Assembly: GCA_035531755.1 (NCBI GenBank)
Contig: DATKSK010000003.1
Span: 1 to 64,000, forward strand
DNA length: 64,000 nt
Direction: 5' to 3'
From: Acidimicrobiales bacterium
GTDB taxonomy: Bacteria; Actinomycetota; Acidimicrobiia; Acidimicrobiales; UBA8190
Position numbers and translations under genes: made by a program. Of this stretch, positions 7,306 to 15,326 are shown piece by piece. The notes beneath the pieces were generated by a model. It was not told the DNA's origin. It searched no databases and saw only the letters and a program-made list of their open reading frames with translations. The number at the start of each line of letters is the position of its first letter. The first letter of the stretch is position 1.

Positions 7306-8529
7306 TCAGATCACGATGATGAGCTGAACGGCGACCACCACCCACGAGATCGCCACGAGCGGGGCCACCCACCGGGCCCGCCGGCTCGATGCCAGGAGCA
7401 CGAGGCAGCTGAGCACGTAGAGGTCGTCGAGGCCGCGGAACCCGACGTCACCGAGCCAGATGCCCGGTGACAGGCAGACGGTCATCACCCCGTAGGCCGC
7501 CCAGGCGATCCGCTCGTGGGCGGGCGCGACGCTGCTGCGCACGCGGCGCGCCGCCGAGGCCACCACGACGCCCAGGACCACGATCTCCGCGAACCACAGC
7601 TCCGAGGCGTGGCTCGGGAAGAGGGACGCGTAGTGGTGGACGCCCCGCACCACACCGGCGAACGGCAGCCCGACGTTGTGCCGGCTCGACGCCGTGAGCG
7701 GCAGTTGCCCGACGGCCGAGCCGGCGACGGCCTGCCACACCACGAAGGCCGTCAGCGGCACGCCCCACGTCATGGCGCGCACGCGCGGCCGCCCGGTGTC
7801 CTCCCGCCCGCGTCGTCGGCTCCACCACTGGGCGAGCTGCACCACGGCGAGGCACGCCACGACGACGAGGGCGGTCTCGCGGGCGAGCACGGCACCGGCC
7901 AGGGCGACGGCGGCCACCACCGGTCGCCCCCGCCGCACGGCCAGCAGGCCACCCACCAGCAGCGCCGCCTCGGTGATCTCGGTGAGGTCGCGCGACAGCG
8001 TCCAGACGAAGCCGAAGTAGCCGGGGATCAACAGTCCCCACAGGGCGCGCCGACCTCCGTCGCGGGCGAGCATCCCCCCCAGCCACCCGAGCACACCGAG
8101 GCCGACCACGTTCACGGTCGCGAGCGACCACGGCACGAGGCCCGCCCGCCCGCCGGCCAGGGCCCAGCCCAGGGCCGGGTAGGTGATCCGCTCGACGCGC
8201 GCCGGGGAGTCCAGATGGATGCCGAAGGCGTGCGGGGCGAGGTCGAGGGGCCCCAGGGCGAGGCGGTAGTAGAACTGCCCGTCGTACCCGTTCCCGGCGA
8301 TCACGGGTACCCGCAGGTGCGTGCCGGCGAACCGGCTCCCGGCCACGACGAATGTGCCGATGTCGCCGTGGCCCACCACCGCGATGCGCAGCGCCGCTAC
8401 CACCACCGCCGCCGCCACGGCGATCAGGCCCACGACACGCGGGTCGTCGACGAGGTCGCGCCACGGCCTCGTCCACCGTCGGGCCCCTGGCGTCGGGCCC
8501 CCCGGATGATCGGGCGTCGTCGTCGGCAT
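7306..8529 (-). CDS. polytopic membrane protein, GT-C-like (AZOBR_p60025-type)
   Basis: A 407-residue protein with about ten membrane segments. After the first segment comes a luminal/periplasmic loop with NGYDGQFYYRLALGPLDL and ITYPALGWAL, typical of a family annotated as cell-surface glycopolymer formation or GT-C-type membrane glycosyltransferase-like proteins. A later loop carries LTASSRHNVGLPF. The function is not established. The ATG at 8529 (MPTTTPDHPGG) is preferred over a start 159 bp upstream because the intervening residues are not protein-like. The gene is downstream of nothing obvious, and the frameshifted fragment follows it. Confidence 0.75.
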   Translation of the reverse strand: MPTTTPDHPGGPTPGARRWTRPWRDLVDDPRVVGLIAVAAAVVVAALRIAVVGHGDIGTFVVAGSRFAGTHLRVPVIAGNGYDGQFYYRLALGPLDLAPHAFGIHLDSPARVERITYPALGWALAGGRAGLVPWSLATVNVVGLGVLGWLGGMLARDGGRRALWGLLIPGYFGFVWTLSRDLTEITEAALLVGGLLAVRRGRPVVAAVALAGAVLARETALVVVACLAVVQLAQWWSRRRGREDTGRPRVRAMTWGVPLTAFVVWQAVAGSAVGQLPLTASSRHNVGLPFAGVVRGVHHYASLFPSHASELWFAEIVVLGVVVASAARRVRSSVAPAHERIAWAAYGVMTVCLSPGIWLGDVGFRGLDDLYVLSCLVLLASSRRARWVAPLVAISWVVVAVQLIIVI

Positions 8530-8830
8530 CCGAGCCGTTCTCTCCAGGACGGTCACAGCGAGGGCCGTGGGGCCCGCCAGCTCCGCCGCCCGCCGGTTGG
8601 CGGTGGCGGCATCGTGCGACCTCGACCTGTGAGAAGGATGTGGATGCACCTCACGACCGTGCCCCCCGGGGAAGCACCGGCGCCCCATCCTGGCAGCCCG
8701 GCCCGCCGCCGTGGGGGAGTGTGGCCGGGTGGACGGGCCCGAGGAGCGTGGTGGGCGAGGGTCGTCAGACGCCCGTCATCCCCGGATGTGGGCCGGGGGC
8801 GCCGGGCCCCCACGCGGGAGGAGCACCCGC
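8530..8830. other. intergenic stretch without recognisable gene
   Basis: About 300 bp between the GT-C-like gene and the SRPBCC fragment. All frames give Arg/Pro/Gly-rich translations without conserved motifs, and I see no RNA gene or strong hairpin. Confidence 0.5.
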
Positions 8831-8986
8831 CTACGGGCGCAGCGCGTCGTCCCGCCGGGGGGCGGCGGCGCCGGTCGGCAGGGCGTCACCGGTCTCGAGG
8901 AGGGTCTTCAGGCTGGACCGGACCTGGGGCCAGCCGTGGCTGACCATGTTCATGACGGCGCCCCCGGGCTCGAACCCGTCGTCCGG
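8831..8986 (-). pseudogene. C-terminal fragment of an SRPBCC (AHSA1-like) gene
   Basis: The minus strand encodes DDGFEPGGAVMNMVSHGWPQ and SSLKTLLETGDAL, ending at TAG 8831-8833. This is the C-terminal helix region of START/AHSA1-type SRPBCC proteins (the HGW...LK.LLETG pattern). The upstream two-thirds of the gene is missing; instead the sequence changes to transposase-like code at about 8986. It is a broken 3' remnant. Confidence 0.6.
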
Positions 8987-9117
8987 TGCTCGGTGTAGGG
9001 GTCGGACAGCCACCGCTCGTCGAGGTCGCCGGCGCTGAAATCCCGGCCGACGAGGGCGTCGTGCGCCGGTGGGCCCGTCTTCTTGCGAAGCCCGACGTGC
9101 AGTCCCTGTCGCAGAAG
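8985..9117 (-). mobile_element. remnant of an IS3-family transposase (OrfB)
   Basis: The minus-strand translation contains LVGRDFSAGDLDERWLSDP followed by TEHRTT, and before it GLHVGLRKKTGPPAHD. IS3-family OrfB proteins carry the equivalent VGRDFSA-x-x-x-D-x-LW-x-x-D-ITEH block at the start of the integrase (DDE) core. Only about 44 residues remain, with no start codon, no further DDE residues and no terminal inverted repeats seen. It abuts the truncated SRPBCC gene, which suggests an old insertion that later decayed. Confidence 0.55.
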
Positions 9118-9153
9118 TCAGCGGGCCACGACGGCCGGCTTGCTGAAGGCCGA

Positions 9154-9180
9154 TTCAGCGTTGTTCAGCTGCCGTTCAGC
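9154..9180 (+). promoter_or_regulatory. three TTCAGC direct repeats upstream of the secreted peptide gene
   Basis: TTCAGC occurs at 9154-9159, 9164-9169 and 9175-9180, that is with periods of 10 and 11 bp; an inverted copy (GCTGAA) is at 9142-9147. The same hexamer recurs four times at an exact 11-bp period ahead of the response regulator gene (9623-9661). Tandem sites about one helical turn apart are typical for OmpR/PhoB-type regulators. I infer that the adjacent regulator binds here to control the peptide gene. Confidence 0.6.
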
Positions 9181-9237
9181 GGACCACCTGCACGATGACC
9201 ATGCATCATCAAACCCAGCAAGGAGTTGCACATCACG

Positions 9238-9528
9238 ATGAACCTCACACGGAAGCTAGCCATCGGAGTGGGCGGCATGCTCGGCGTCGTGGGCGTGGCG
9301 GGCGGAGTCGCATTCGCCCAGTCCTCGCCCTCGTCGGCAGCGTCCACCCCCGCGACGCATGCGCCGGACCTGACCCAGCCGACCGCCTCGGGCGCGGCCA
9401 CCGAAACGCAGGGAACGGGGGCGGAGACGCCGGGAGTCGAGGAGCCAGGTGACGCCGGCCTCCCCGGCGGCGGACACGCTGACACGGCCGGCCAAAACGT
9501 GGACCACCAGTTCGAGGGCGTCGAGTAA
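9238..9528 (+). CDS. small secreted protein of unknown function
   Basis: A 96-residue protein starting MNLTRKLAIGVGGM. It has a classical signal peptide: basic start, hydrophobic core to about residue 24 (GVVGVAGGVAFA) and an AFAQ-S type cleavage site. The mature part is 65-70 residues, acidic and rich in Ala, Thr, Gly and Pro, without cysteines or known domains. The ATG at 9238 is chosen because AAGGAG (9220-9225) lies 12 nt upstream; a TTG at 9226 would sit directly on that site. Three TTCAGC boxes precede it and a strong terminator follows, so it is a monocistronic unit probably controlled by the neighbouring two-component system. Confidence 0.7.
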   Translation: MNLTRKLAIGVGGMLGVVGVAGGVAFAQSSPSSAASTPATHAPDLTQPTASGAATETQGTGAETPGVEEPGDAGLPGGGHADTAGQNVDHQFEGVE

Positions 9529-9547
9529 AGCCCCTCGTCCTCGGGCC

Positions 9548-9579
9548 GGAGGAGGGACGCCTACGGGCGTCCCTCCTCC
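9548..9579 (+). terminator. strong intrinsic terminator after the secreted peptide gene
   Basis: A perfect 14-bp stem (GGAGGAGGGACGCC with its exact complement) encloses the loop TACG and is followed by ATTT. It lies 20 bp after the stop codon and separates the peptide gene from the response regulator gene. Confidence 0.85.
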
Positions 9580-9622
9580 ATTTCGTGGGCATGCCCGCCC
9601 CCCGCACAGCCCCCTGCCGACG

Positions 9623-9661
9623 TTCAGCCGACGTTCAGCCGACGTTCAGCCGACGTTCAGC
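9623..9661 (+). promoter_or_regulatory. four TTCAGC boxes at 11-bp period upstream of response regulator gene
   Basis: TTCAGC is repeated at 9623, 9634, 9645 and 9656, each unit being GTTCAGCCGAC. The exact 11-bp period and head-to-tail direction match the way OmpR/PhoB-family dimers bind. The array ends 40 bp before the response regulator start, a position suited to autoregulation. The same hexamer precedes the secreted peptide gene at 9154-9180. Confidence 0.65.
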
Positions 9662-9701
9662 TCGCAGGGGGCACGATGGAGTCCGAGGAAGAGGACGTCC
9701 G

Positions 9702-10379
9702 GTGCGGGTGCTCATTGTCGAAGACGAGACAAAGATCGCGGCGGCGGTGCGCCGCGGCCTGGAAGCCGAGGGCTTCACCGTCGAGGTTGCCCTCACGGGG
9801 ACCGACGGGCTGTGGATGGCGACGGAGAACTCCTACGACGCCATCGTGCTCGACATCTTGTTGCCGGGGATAAACGGGTACGAGGTGTGCAGGAATATCA
9901 GGGAAGCGGGTGACTGGACACCGATCCTGATGCTCACCGCCAAGAGCGGCGACTATGACCAGGCAGAGGCGCTCGACACCGGCGCGGACGACTACCTGAC
10001 CAAGCCGTTCTCCTTCGTGGTGCTCCTAGCCCGCCTCCGCGCCCTGCTTCGCCGGCGTGGGCACTCGGAACCGGTGGTGTACGCGGCGGGCGACGTCAGG
10101 CTCGATCCGGTCACCCACCGCTGTGCGCGCGGGGAGGTCGAAGTGGCGCTCACGGCGCGAGAGTTCTCCGTGCTGGAATTCCTGATGCGACGGGCCGGCG
10201 AGATCGTCACGAAGGCGGAGATTCTCGACAACGTGTGGGACTTCGCATTCGATGGCGACCCCAACATCGTCGAAGTCTATATCCGCCACTTGCGTAGAAA
10301 GCTCGAGGAGCCGTTCGATCGTGGCCTCATCCAGACGATTCGCGGCGCGGGCTACCGACTCGACCGCAACGGAGGTTGA
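9702..10379 (+). CDS. OmpR-family two-component response regulator
   Basis: A 225-residue response regulator. The receiver domain (about 1-115) has acidic residues EDE at 7-9, phospho-acceptor Asp51 in IVLDILLPG, the Thr in MLTAKS and Lys in YLTKPFS. The C-terminal part (about 125-222) is a winged-helix DNA-binding domain with LTAREFSVLEFL and VEVYIRHLRRKLE. The GTG at 9702 gives the standard start VRVLIVEDE and has GAGGAAGAGG upstream. It is followed by its sensor kinase; the gap from regulator stop to kinase start is only 5 bp. Four TTCAGC boxes upstream suggest autoregulation. Confidence 0.93.
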   Translation: MRVLIVEDETKIAAAVRRGLEAEGFTVEVALTGTDGLWMATENSYDAIVLDILLPGINGYEVCRNIREAGDWTPILMLTAKSGDYDQAEALDTGADDYLTKPFSFVVLLARLRALLRRRGHSEPVVYAAGDVRLDPVTHRCARGEVEVALTAREFSVLEFLMRRAGEIVTKAEILDNVWDFAFDGDPNIVEVYIRHLRRKLEEPFDRGLIQTIRGAGYRLDRNGG

Positions 10380-10384
10380 GCGGG

Positions 10385-11734
10385 GTGCGCGGATTCGCGT
10401 CCGTTCGGGTCCGTATAACCCTGGCTGCGGTCATCGTCGTGGCGCTTGCCCTCGCGGCTGGTGGGGCCTGGGTGGTCAACGCTCACCGCGTCTCGCTGAT
10501 CGACAACATCGAGACGGCGGCACGACTGCGGGCTCGTGACGTCGCCACGACTGTTGCCGACGGAACCCCGACTTCCCCACTGGCCGTGACGCCGGGCGAC
10601 GAAAGCGCGGTCCAGGTGGTTGATGTGCGCGGGAATGTGATCGCCGCATCATCGAATATCGAAGGTCAGCCGCGCATCAGCACGCTGCAACCCGGTCCTT
10701 CGGGCTTCGCCTCCCGCATGGTCGCCCGTCTGCCCGTCGGGGATTCCTCGTTCCTCGTCGTGGCGCTCCGGGTAGCCACACCGAGCGGCACCTACATCGT
10801 GTACGTGGCGGGGAGCCTCAATATCGTGGGCGCCAGCACGAACAGTCTCGCCCGGCTCCTGCTCATTGGGCTGCCGGTCCTGCTGCTATTCGTGGCCGGG
10901 ACGACCTGGGTGGTGAGCGGCAGGGCGCTCCGGCCGGTGGAAGCGATCCGCCAACAGGTCGAGGTCATCGGGGCCGAAGACCTCCACCAACGTGTCCCGG
11001 AGCCGAACAGGGTCGATGAGATTGGTCGTCTGGCGCGCACTATGAACGCCATGCTCGGTCGGCTCGACGATGCGAACGAGCGCCAACGTCGATTCATCGC
11101 CGACGCGAGCCACGAGATCCGCAGCCCGCTGACGGGCATACGAGCCCGGCTCGAAGTCGATCTGGCGCATCCTAGCGGTGCTGACTGGCAGGCAACCGAG
11201 CAAGATGTGCTGGACGACGCGATCCGGCTGCAGCATCTGGTGGATGACCTGCTCGTCCTCGCCGCGTCGGACGCCTCGTCGTCAGGCGTATCTGCCCGCG
11301 AGCCGATCGACCTCGATGAGATCGTGATGACCGAAGCGCGGAGGCTACGCAGCCGCTCATCTCATCGTATCGACACCGCCGGTGTCTCGGGCGCGCAGTT
11401 CCTCGGCGATGCCGACGCGTTAACTCGAGCGGTACGGAACCTCCTCGACAATGCCGCGCGGCACGCACAGTCAAAAGTGACCATAACCCTGACCGAGTCC
11501 GACACAACGGTTACGCTCATCGTCGCCGATGACGGTCCCGGGATCCCGCCTGATCAACGCCTGCGGATCTTTGAACGGTTTGCTCGCCTTGACGACGGTC
11601 GGGCCCGCGATCTCGGTGGCACTGGGCTTGGCCTGGCTATTACCCACGACGTCGTGGTGTCACACGGCGGTCGGATCGACGTCGACAACGCGCCCGGAGC
11701 ACGTTTCACGGTTTCCTTCCCACTTGCCGTTTGA
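10385..11734 (+). CDS. two-component sensor histidine kinase
   Basis: A 449-residue membrane sensor kinase. Transmembrane segment 1 (about residues 10-32) and segment 2 (about 155-178) enclose an extracytoplasmic sensor region of about 120 residues with no recognised fold. A HAMP linker follows, then HisKA with FIADASHEIRSPLTG (phospho-acceptor His), and HATPase with NLLDNAARHA, DDGPGIPP and GGTGLGLAIT. GGAGG at 10371-10375 supports the GTG at 10385 rather than the TTG at 10376. It pairs with the upstream regulator. Base composition of this pair is visibly less GC-biased than in the core genes. Confidence 0.92.
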   Translation: MRGFASVRVRITLAAVIVVALALAAGGAWVVNAHRVSLIDNIETAARLRARDVATTVADGTPTSPLAVTPGDESAVQVVDVRGNVIAASSNIEGQPRISTLQPGPSGFASRMVARLPVGDSSFLVVALRVATPSGTYIVYVAGSLNIVGASTNSLARLLLIGLPVLLLFVAGTTWVVSGRALRPVEAIRQQVEVIGAEDLHQRVPEPNRVDEIGRLARTMNAMLGRLDDANERQRRFIADASHEIRSPLTGIRARLEVDLAHPSGADWQATEQDVLDDAIRLQHLVDDLLVLAASDASSSGVSAREPIDLDEIVMTEARRLRSRSSHRIDTAGVSGAQFLGDADALTRAVRNLLDNAARHAQSKVTITLTESDTTVTLIVADDGPGIPPDQRLRIFERFARLDDGRARDLGGTGLGLAITHDVVVSHGGRIDVDNAPGARFTVSFPLAV

Positions 11735-11849
11735 GCGGTGTGCCACCGAAGTCCTTCGCCAGTATCGGCGCCATGGTGGAGCACCGACCTGCCGGGCCAC
11801 AGGGAGCCCGTACCGGTGCCCCGACCGGATAGCCCTCGGGGTCGACGCC

Positions 11850-12050
11850 TCAGCGGGAATTGCTGTCGAGCGCCACGCGCCGGAGTTGGCGGATCGCACC
11901 GTCAAGCCTTGTCCTGGCTTGGGCCAGTTCGTCGCCGACGGAGCCTGGGAGTCCCTCGCTGTTCGCACGGATCAGCAATCCAGCTCGATGGATATGGAAG
12001 ACCACCGCGTCGAGTGGACCGATCATGGCTTGTGGACCTGGTGGATGCAT
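11850..12050 (-). CDS. possible small protein, unknown
   Basis: A 66-residue frame from ATG 12050 to TGA 11850-11852. Its sequence (IGPLDAVVFHIHRAGLLIRA, then ELAQARTRLDGAIRQLRRVA) has a believable strand-helix pattern, and the last helix resembles the C-terminal helix of GAF-type sensor proteins. There is only a weak GAGG before the start and no homologue I can name. It may be real, or part of a decayed gene. Confidence 0.25.
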   Translation of the reverse strand: MHPPGPQAMIGPLDAVVFHIHRAGLLIRANSEGLPGSVGDELAQARTRLDGAIRQLRRVALDSNSR

Positions 12051-12217
12051 GACCTCGCTGCCTTCGACCACTGGTAGCCGCTCCGTGGAGGCATCCGAAT
12101 CGTGACGGGCACGGACGGGAGGTGCGTGACTCGCGGCGTCCTCCGATAGTGCCTCAACGTCCGATCCGCCAGGGACCGATCGGTCACCGAGTGTCGGGAA
12201 CCCTCGGCGAGGGCTGC

Positions 12218-12496
12218 TCATGGTGCCATCTCGAGCCGGCCGGCATCCCCCCACTCGTCGAGAGTGACGAGTGCACAATGGATGGCACGACTGGCTACGT
12301 CGAATTGGACGAATCGCTGACCGGACAGAGCATCGGTTGATGCCTCGGACGCTCGATCGAGGGAGGCCAGCGCCCGTATGAGGTGGGTCGAGACGAGTGC
12401 CAGGGAATCTTCGGCTCGGCACCCATCCATTGGTCGCTCCTGCGTTTTGGGGCTCGCTCCACGCTCTTGGTTTGCCATGCACCGAGTGAACGCCAC
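12218..12496 (-). CDS. possible small protein, unknown
   Basis: A 92-residue frame (GTG 12496; an ATG is at 12478). It contains LALVSTHLIRALASLDRASE and VASRAIHCALVTLDEWGD, which look helical and hydrophobic-patterned rather than random. No family recognised and no clear ribosome binding site. It could be the 5' part of the same decayed gene as the frame at 11850-12050. Confidence 0.25.
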   Translation of the reverse strand: MAFTRCMANQERGASPKTQERPMDGCRAEDSLALVSTHLIRALASLDRASEASTDALSGQRFVQFDVASRAIHCALVTLDEWGDAGRLEMAP

Positions 12497-12575
12497 CGAT
12501 GTGCAGGGACTCCTGGAGACGACGTGAAGAAGGGATGGAGATTCCTATGCAGTGGGCGTCAGATGCGTGGCGGCT

Positions 12576-13619
12576 TCACCACAGGGAGGTGCATCCGGTG
12601 ATCGAGCTGTCATGGCCGTCGCGGCCCAGGAGCTTGATGCCGGCGCCTCGGGATCCGACGGACGACTGCCGCGCCCGGCACCGGCATCCCATCGGAGCCG
12701 GTGCCGGGCGGGTGCATGGCTGCCCCGGCGAAACGAGACCGCCATCGGGGTGTCCCCCCTCCTCGTAGATGCTGAGCACGGTGGGGGAGGTGGCGAGGAG
12801 CTCGATCCCGCCGCACGCCACGAGGGCGGCCAGAAGCTCGAGCAGCAGCGCCGGTCCGTGCATCTGGACCTGCTCGCCCAGCACGGTGGCGCCCATGAAG
12901 ACCGCGACGACAGGTTCGAGCACTCCCACCAGCGGAAGGGAGTACGCGAGGGGCCCCGCCTGGTACGCGCTCTGCGACAAGACGAGGGCGAGGATCCCCA
13001 GCGCGACCACGCCGTAGAGCTGCCAGCTCGTGAAGGCCCGGCCCACGCTTTCACCCAGCAGGTGCGTCGTGGCCTTGGTGAGCACGGCAAGGACACCGAA
13101 GGCCATTCCCGCAGCGGCGCCGAGGAGCATTGCCCGCTTCGGACCGCTCGCCTTGGCGCCGAGGCCGGAGGCCAGCACGATGGCGGCTCCGGCCGGCAGC
13201 AGAGCCAGGAGCCATGCGAATCGACCCGGGTCGGGGTTCCCGCTCTGGGGCGATGCCACCAGGAGGAAGGTGGCGATTCCGACCAGGACGCAGCCGATCC
13301 CGGTCCACTCGCGACGCCCGGCGGGGCGACGGCGTCGCCAGATGGCGAGCGGGATGGCGAAGGCAAGCTCGGTGATGACGATGGGCTGGACGAGCGCGAC
13401 CGGCCCATAGGCCAACGCCACGAGTTGGAGGCCGTATCCGGCGACGAGCAACCCCACGCCCGCCACCCACTTCGGTCTCCGCAGCAATTCGGTGAGGAGT
13501 CTCAACGTGAGCGTCTTGTCCACGGGCATCGACTGTGCGGCCTCCTGCTGAAGGATGGCCGCCAGGGCGAAGCTCATCGCCGCGCCCAGGGCTGCCACCA
13601 CGGAGGCCCCGACCGTCAT
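12576..13619 (-). CDS. DMT-superfamily transporter (EamA/NIPA-like)
   Basis: A 347-residue protein with about nine or ten membrane helices covering residues 5-285. It starts MTVGASVVAALGAAMSFALA and includes the LALAYGPVALVQPIVI motif typical of bacterial DMT proteins related to the NIPA Mg2+ transporters. The substrate is not known. The ATG at 13619 is the first residue of the first helix. After the last helix there is an unusual hydrophilic tail of about 65 residues with several Cys and Arg, which suggests loss of the original stop. It is the last gene of the TerC-DedA-DMT operon, 34 bp after the DedA stop. Confidence 0.8.
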   Translation of the reverse strand: MTVGASVVAALGAAMSFALAAILQQEAAQSMPVDKTLTLRLLTELLRRPKWVAGVGLLVAGYGLQLVALAYGPVALVQPIVITELAFAIPLAIWRRRRPAGRREWTGIGCVLVGIATFLLVASPQSGNPDPGRFAWLLALLPAGAAIVLASGLGAKASGPKRAMLLGAAAGMAFGVLAVLTKATTHLLGESVGRAFTSWQLYGVVALGILALVLSQSAYQAGPLAYSLPLVGVLEPVVAVFMGATVLGEQVQMHGPALLLELLAALVACGGIELLATSPTVLSIYEEGGHPDGGLVSPGQPCTRPAPAPMGCRCRARQSSVGSRGAGIKLLGRDGHDSSITGCTSLW

Positions 13620-13653
13620 CGCCGTCCCTGATCGCTGCGCCGGACGCAAGGCA

Positions 13654-14271
13654 TCACAGCGCACTCTCCCCGAGCTGGCGCCGCCAGCCGACGACGCGAC
13701 GGGCGAGCTCGATGGCGATGCTCACGACGAGCGCCAGGCCGAGGGCGAGGAGAAAGCCCGCCCAGGGCTTGCCGGCGAAGGCCTTGCCACCGAGCCGGCC
13801 GATGAAGAAGGCGTATGTCGCCCAGATCACCCCGGCGGTGGCTGTGGCGGGGACGAACTGCCGTCGCGGGTAGCCGATCGCGCCGCAGGTGAACGTCACG
13901 GCGGTGCGGCCGCCGGGGACAAAGCGGCAGACGATGATGAGGCGGGCGCCGAAGCGCTCGAGCGTGCGCTCGGCCCATGCCCTGCGTTCGGCGCCACGGG
14001 CACTCGAGAAGAACGTCCGGTTGGCCCACGGGCCGTAGTGCCGCCCGATCAGATAACACAGATTGTCTCCGAGAAACGCTCCGCCTGCGGCGAGGGCGAC
14101 CAGGACGGCGATTCGCGGATCGATGCTCCCGGCGGTGGCGACACCCAATGCCACGATGGCCGTCTCGCTCGGGAGGACGGGGAAGACGGCGTCGAGGGTG
14201 GGGACCAGGAAGGCCACGAGGTACGACAGGGCCGCGTCGACCTGGAGGTCCGAGAGAAGGCCGACCGTCAT
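13654..14271 (-). CDS. DedA family membrane protein
   Basis: A 205-residue DedA/VTT protein: AVFPVLPSETAIVALG carries the conserved P-x-x-P-S-E motif, and CRFVPGGRTAVTFTCGAIGY holds the conserved R-F-x-P-x-x-R block. The ATG at 14271 overlaps the TGA of the terC-like gene by one base (TGATG), so translation is coupled; a GTG one codon earlier is possible. Together with TerC and the DMT transporter it forms a three-gene membrane operon. The role is likely lipid carrier flipping or membrane stress tolerance. Confidence 0.9.
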   Translation of the reverse strand: MTVGLLSDLQVDAALSYLVAFLVPTLDAVFPVLPSETAIVALGVATAGSIDPRIAVLVALAAGGAFLGDNLCYLIGRHYGPWANRTFFSSARGAERRAWAERTLERFGARLIIVCRFVPGGRTAVTFTCGAIGYPRRQFVPATATAGVIWATYAFFIGRLGGKAFAGKPWAGFLLALGLALVVSIAIELARRVVGWRRQLGESAL

Positions 14272-15209
14272 CACGTCCTGGATGCTCCCGCCGGCACCAC
14301 CGCCTTGCGCGGTTCGTGCCAGACGCTGATGGCGATCGAGATGCCGATGATCACCACGATGGCGATCAGGCTGGCGAGGATCGGGATGACCACCAACCAG
14401 GCCAGCAACATCTTGAGTCCGACGAAGATGAGAAGCGCAGCCACCCCGTACTTGATGTAGGCGAATCGGTGGAGCGCGCCGGCCAGCACGAAATACAGCG
14501 CACGAAGACCCAGAACGGCGAAGGCATTCGCAGTGAAGACGACGAAGACGTCTCTCGTGACTCCGAAGATCGCGGGGATGGAGTCCATGGCGAAGACCAG
14601 ATCGGTGACCTCAATGGCAATCAGCGCCACGAGCAGTGGTGTCGCCATCAGTCTGCCGTCGTGCCGACCGAAGAACCGTGCGCCGACGTACGTGGGAGTC
14701 ACAGGGAGAACACGGCGGAGACCCTTGATGACGAAATTGCGCTCCGGATCGACAAGAGCGGTGTCACGCACCATGCGTCCTGCCGAGAGGAGCAAGAGGG
14801 CGCCCAGGACGTAGAGGGCCCAGCTGAAGTGGTCGAGGAGTGAGGCACCGGCGGTGATGAAGACGCCTCGAAGCACGAGCGCGCCGAAGACTCCGTAGAA
14901 GAGGACTCGGCGTTGATGGGTCGGTGACACGCCAAAGGAGCCAAAGAGGAGAGCGAAGACGAAGATGTTGTCGATGCTCAGCGACTTCTCGATGAGGTAG
15001 CCGGCAAAGTACTCCGATGCACTGTCCCAACCCCGGGTCGCTCCCAGTACCAGTCCGAACAGGACACCGACGCCGATCCAGCCGGCGCTGACGGCGATCG
15101 CATACCGGAGGCTGATCTGGCGGACGCCGCGGTGCACGGCGAAATCGACGGCGAGGAGAGCGGCGATCAACGCACCGGCCGCAAACCAGCACCACAGGGG
15201 AACACTCAC
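14271..15209 (-). CDS. TerC family integral membrane protein
   Basis: A 312-residue TerC/Alx-type protein with about nine membrane helices. The family motif SLSIDNIFVFALLF (around residue 76) and the second motif AIEVTDLVFAMDSIPAIFG carry the paired acidic residues thought to bind metal. TerC proteins export Mn2+ or metallate secreted enzymes, and older work links them to tellurite resistance. I looked for a yybP-ykoY Mn2+ riboswitch upstream and did not find one. It is the first gene of a coupled operon with DedA and a DMT transporter. Confidence 0.92.
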   Translation of the reverse strand: MSVPLWCWFAAGALIAALLAVDFAVHRGVRQISLRYAIAVSAGWIGVGVLFGLVLGATRGWDSASEYFAGYLIEKSLSIDNIFVFALLFGSFGVSPTHQRRVLFYGVFGALVLRGVFITAGASLLDHFSWALYVLGALLLLSAGRMVRDTALVDPERNFVIKGLRRVLPVTPTYVGARFFGRHDGRLMATPLLVALIAIEVTDLVFAMDSIPAIFGVTRDVFVVFTANAFAVLGLRALYFVLAGALHRFAYIKYGVAALLIFVGLKMLLAWLVVIPILASLIAIVVIIGISIAISVWHEPRKAVVPAGASRT

Positions 15210-15326
15210 GGGGTCAGCCGATGTCGGAGCAGCGCGGTGGTCGTGGCGCTGCCCCGCTCGGGAGCGGATGCGGCGCCCCCGCGGTGCCCTGGTCGATGGC
15301 GAACGTCGTCGGGCCGAGCGATGCGG

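Larger units (their letters stand above)
11735..12575. other. long stretch with no convincing gene, lower GC
   Basis: About 840 bp separate the kinase gene from the DMT transporter gene. The stretch is less GC-rich than its surroundings, and open frames are short. Two minus-strand frames (11850-12050 and 12218-12496) look partly protein-like and are listed separately. No RNA gene, array or strong terminator was recognised. Confidence 0.5.

Noticed and set aside
8970-8978. Attachment site shared with the tRNA-Gly 3' end (TCGAACCCG)
   Set aside because: Only nine bases match, they belong to a T-loop-like common sequence, and no integrase gene is present in the block.
15210-15326. yybP-ykoY manganese riboswitch before the TerC operon
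   Set aside because: TerC genes are often preceded by it, but I could not find the conserved internal loops in this stretch.
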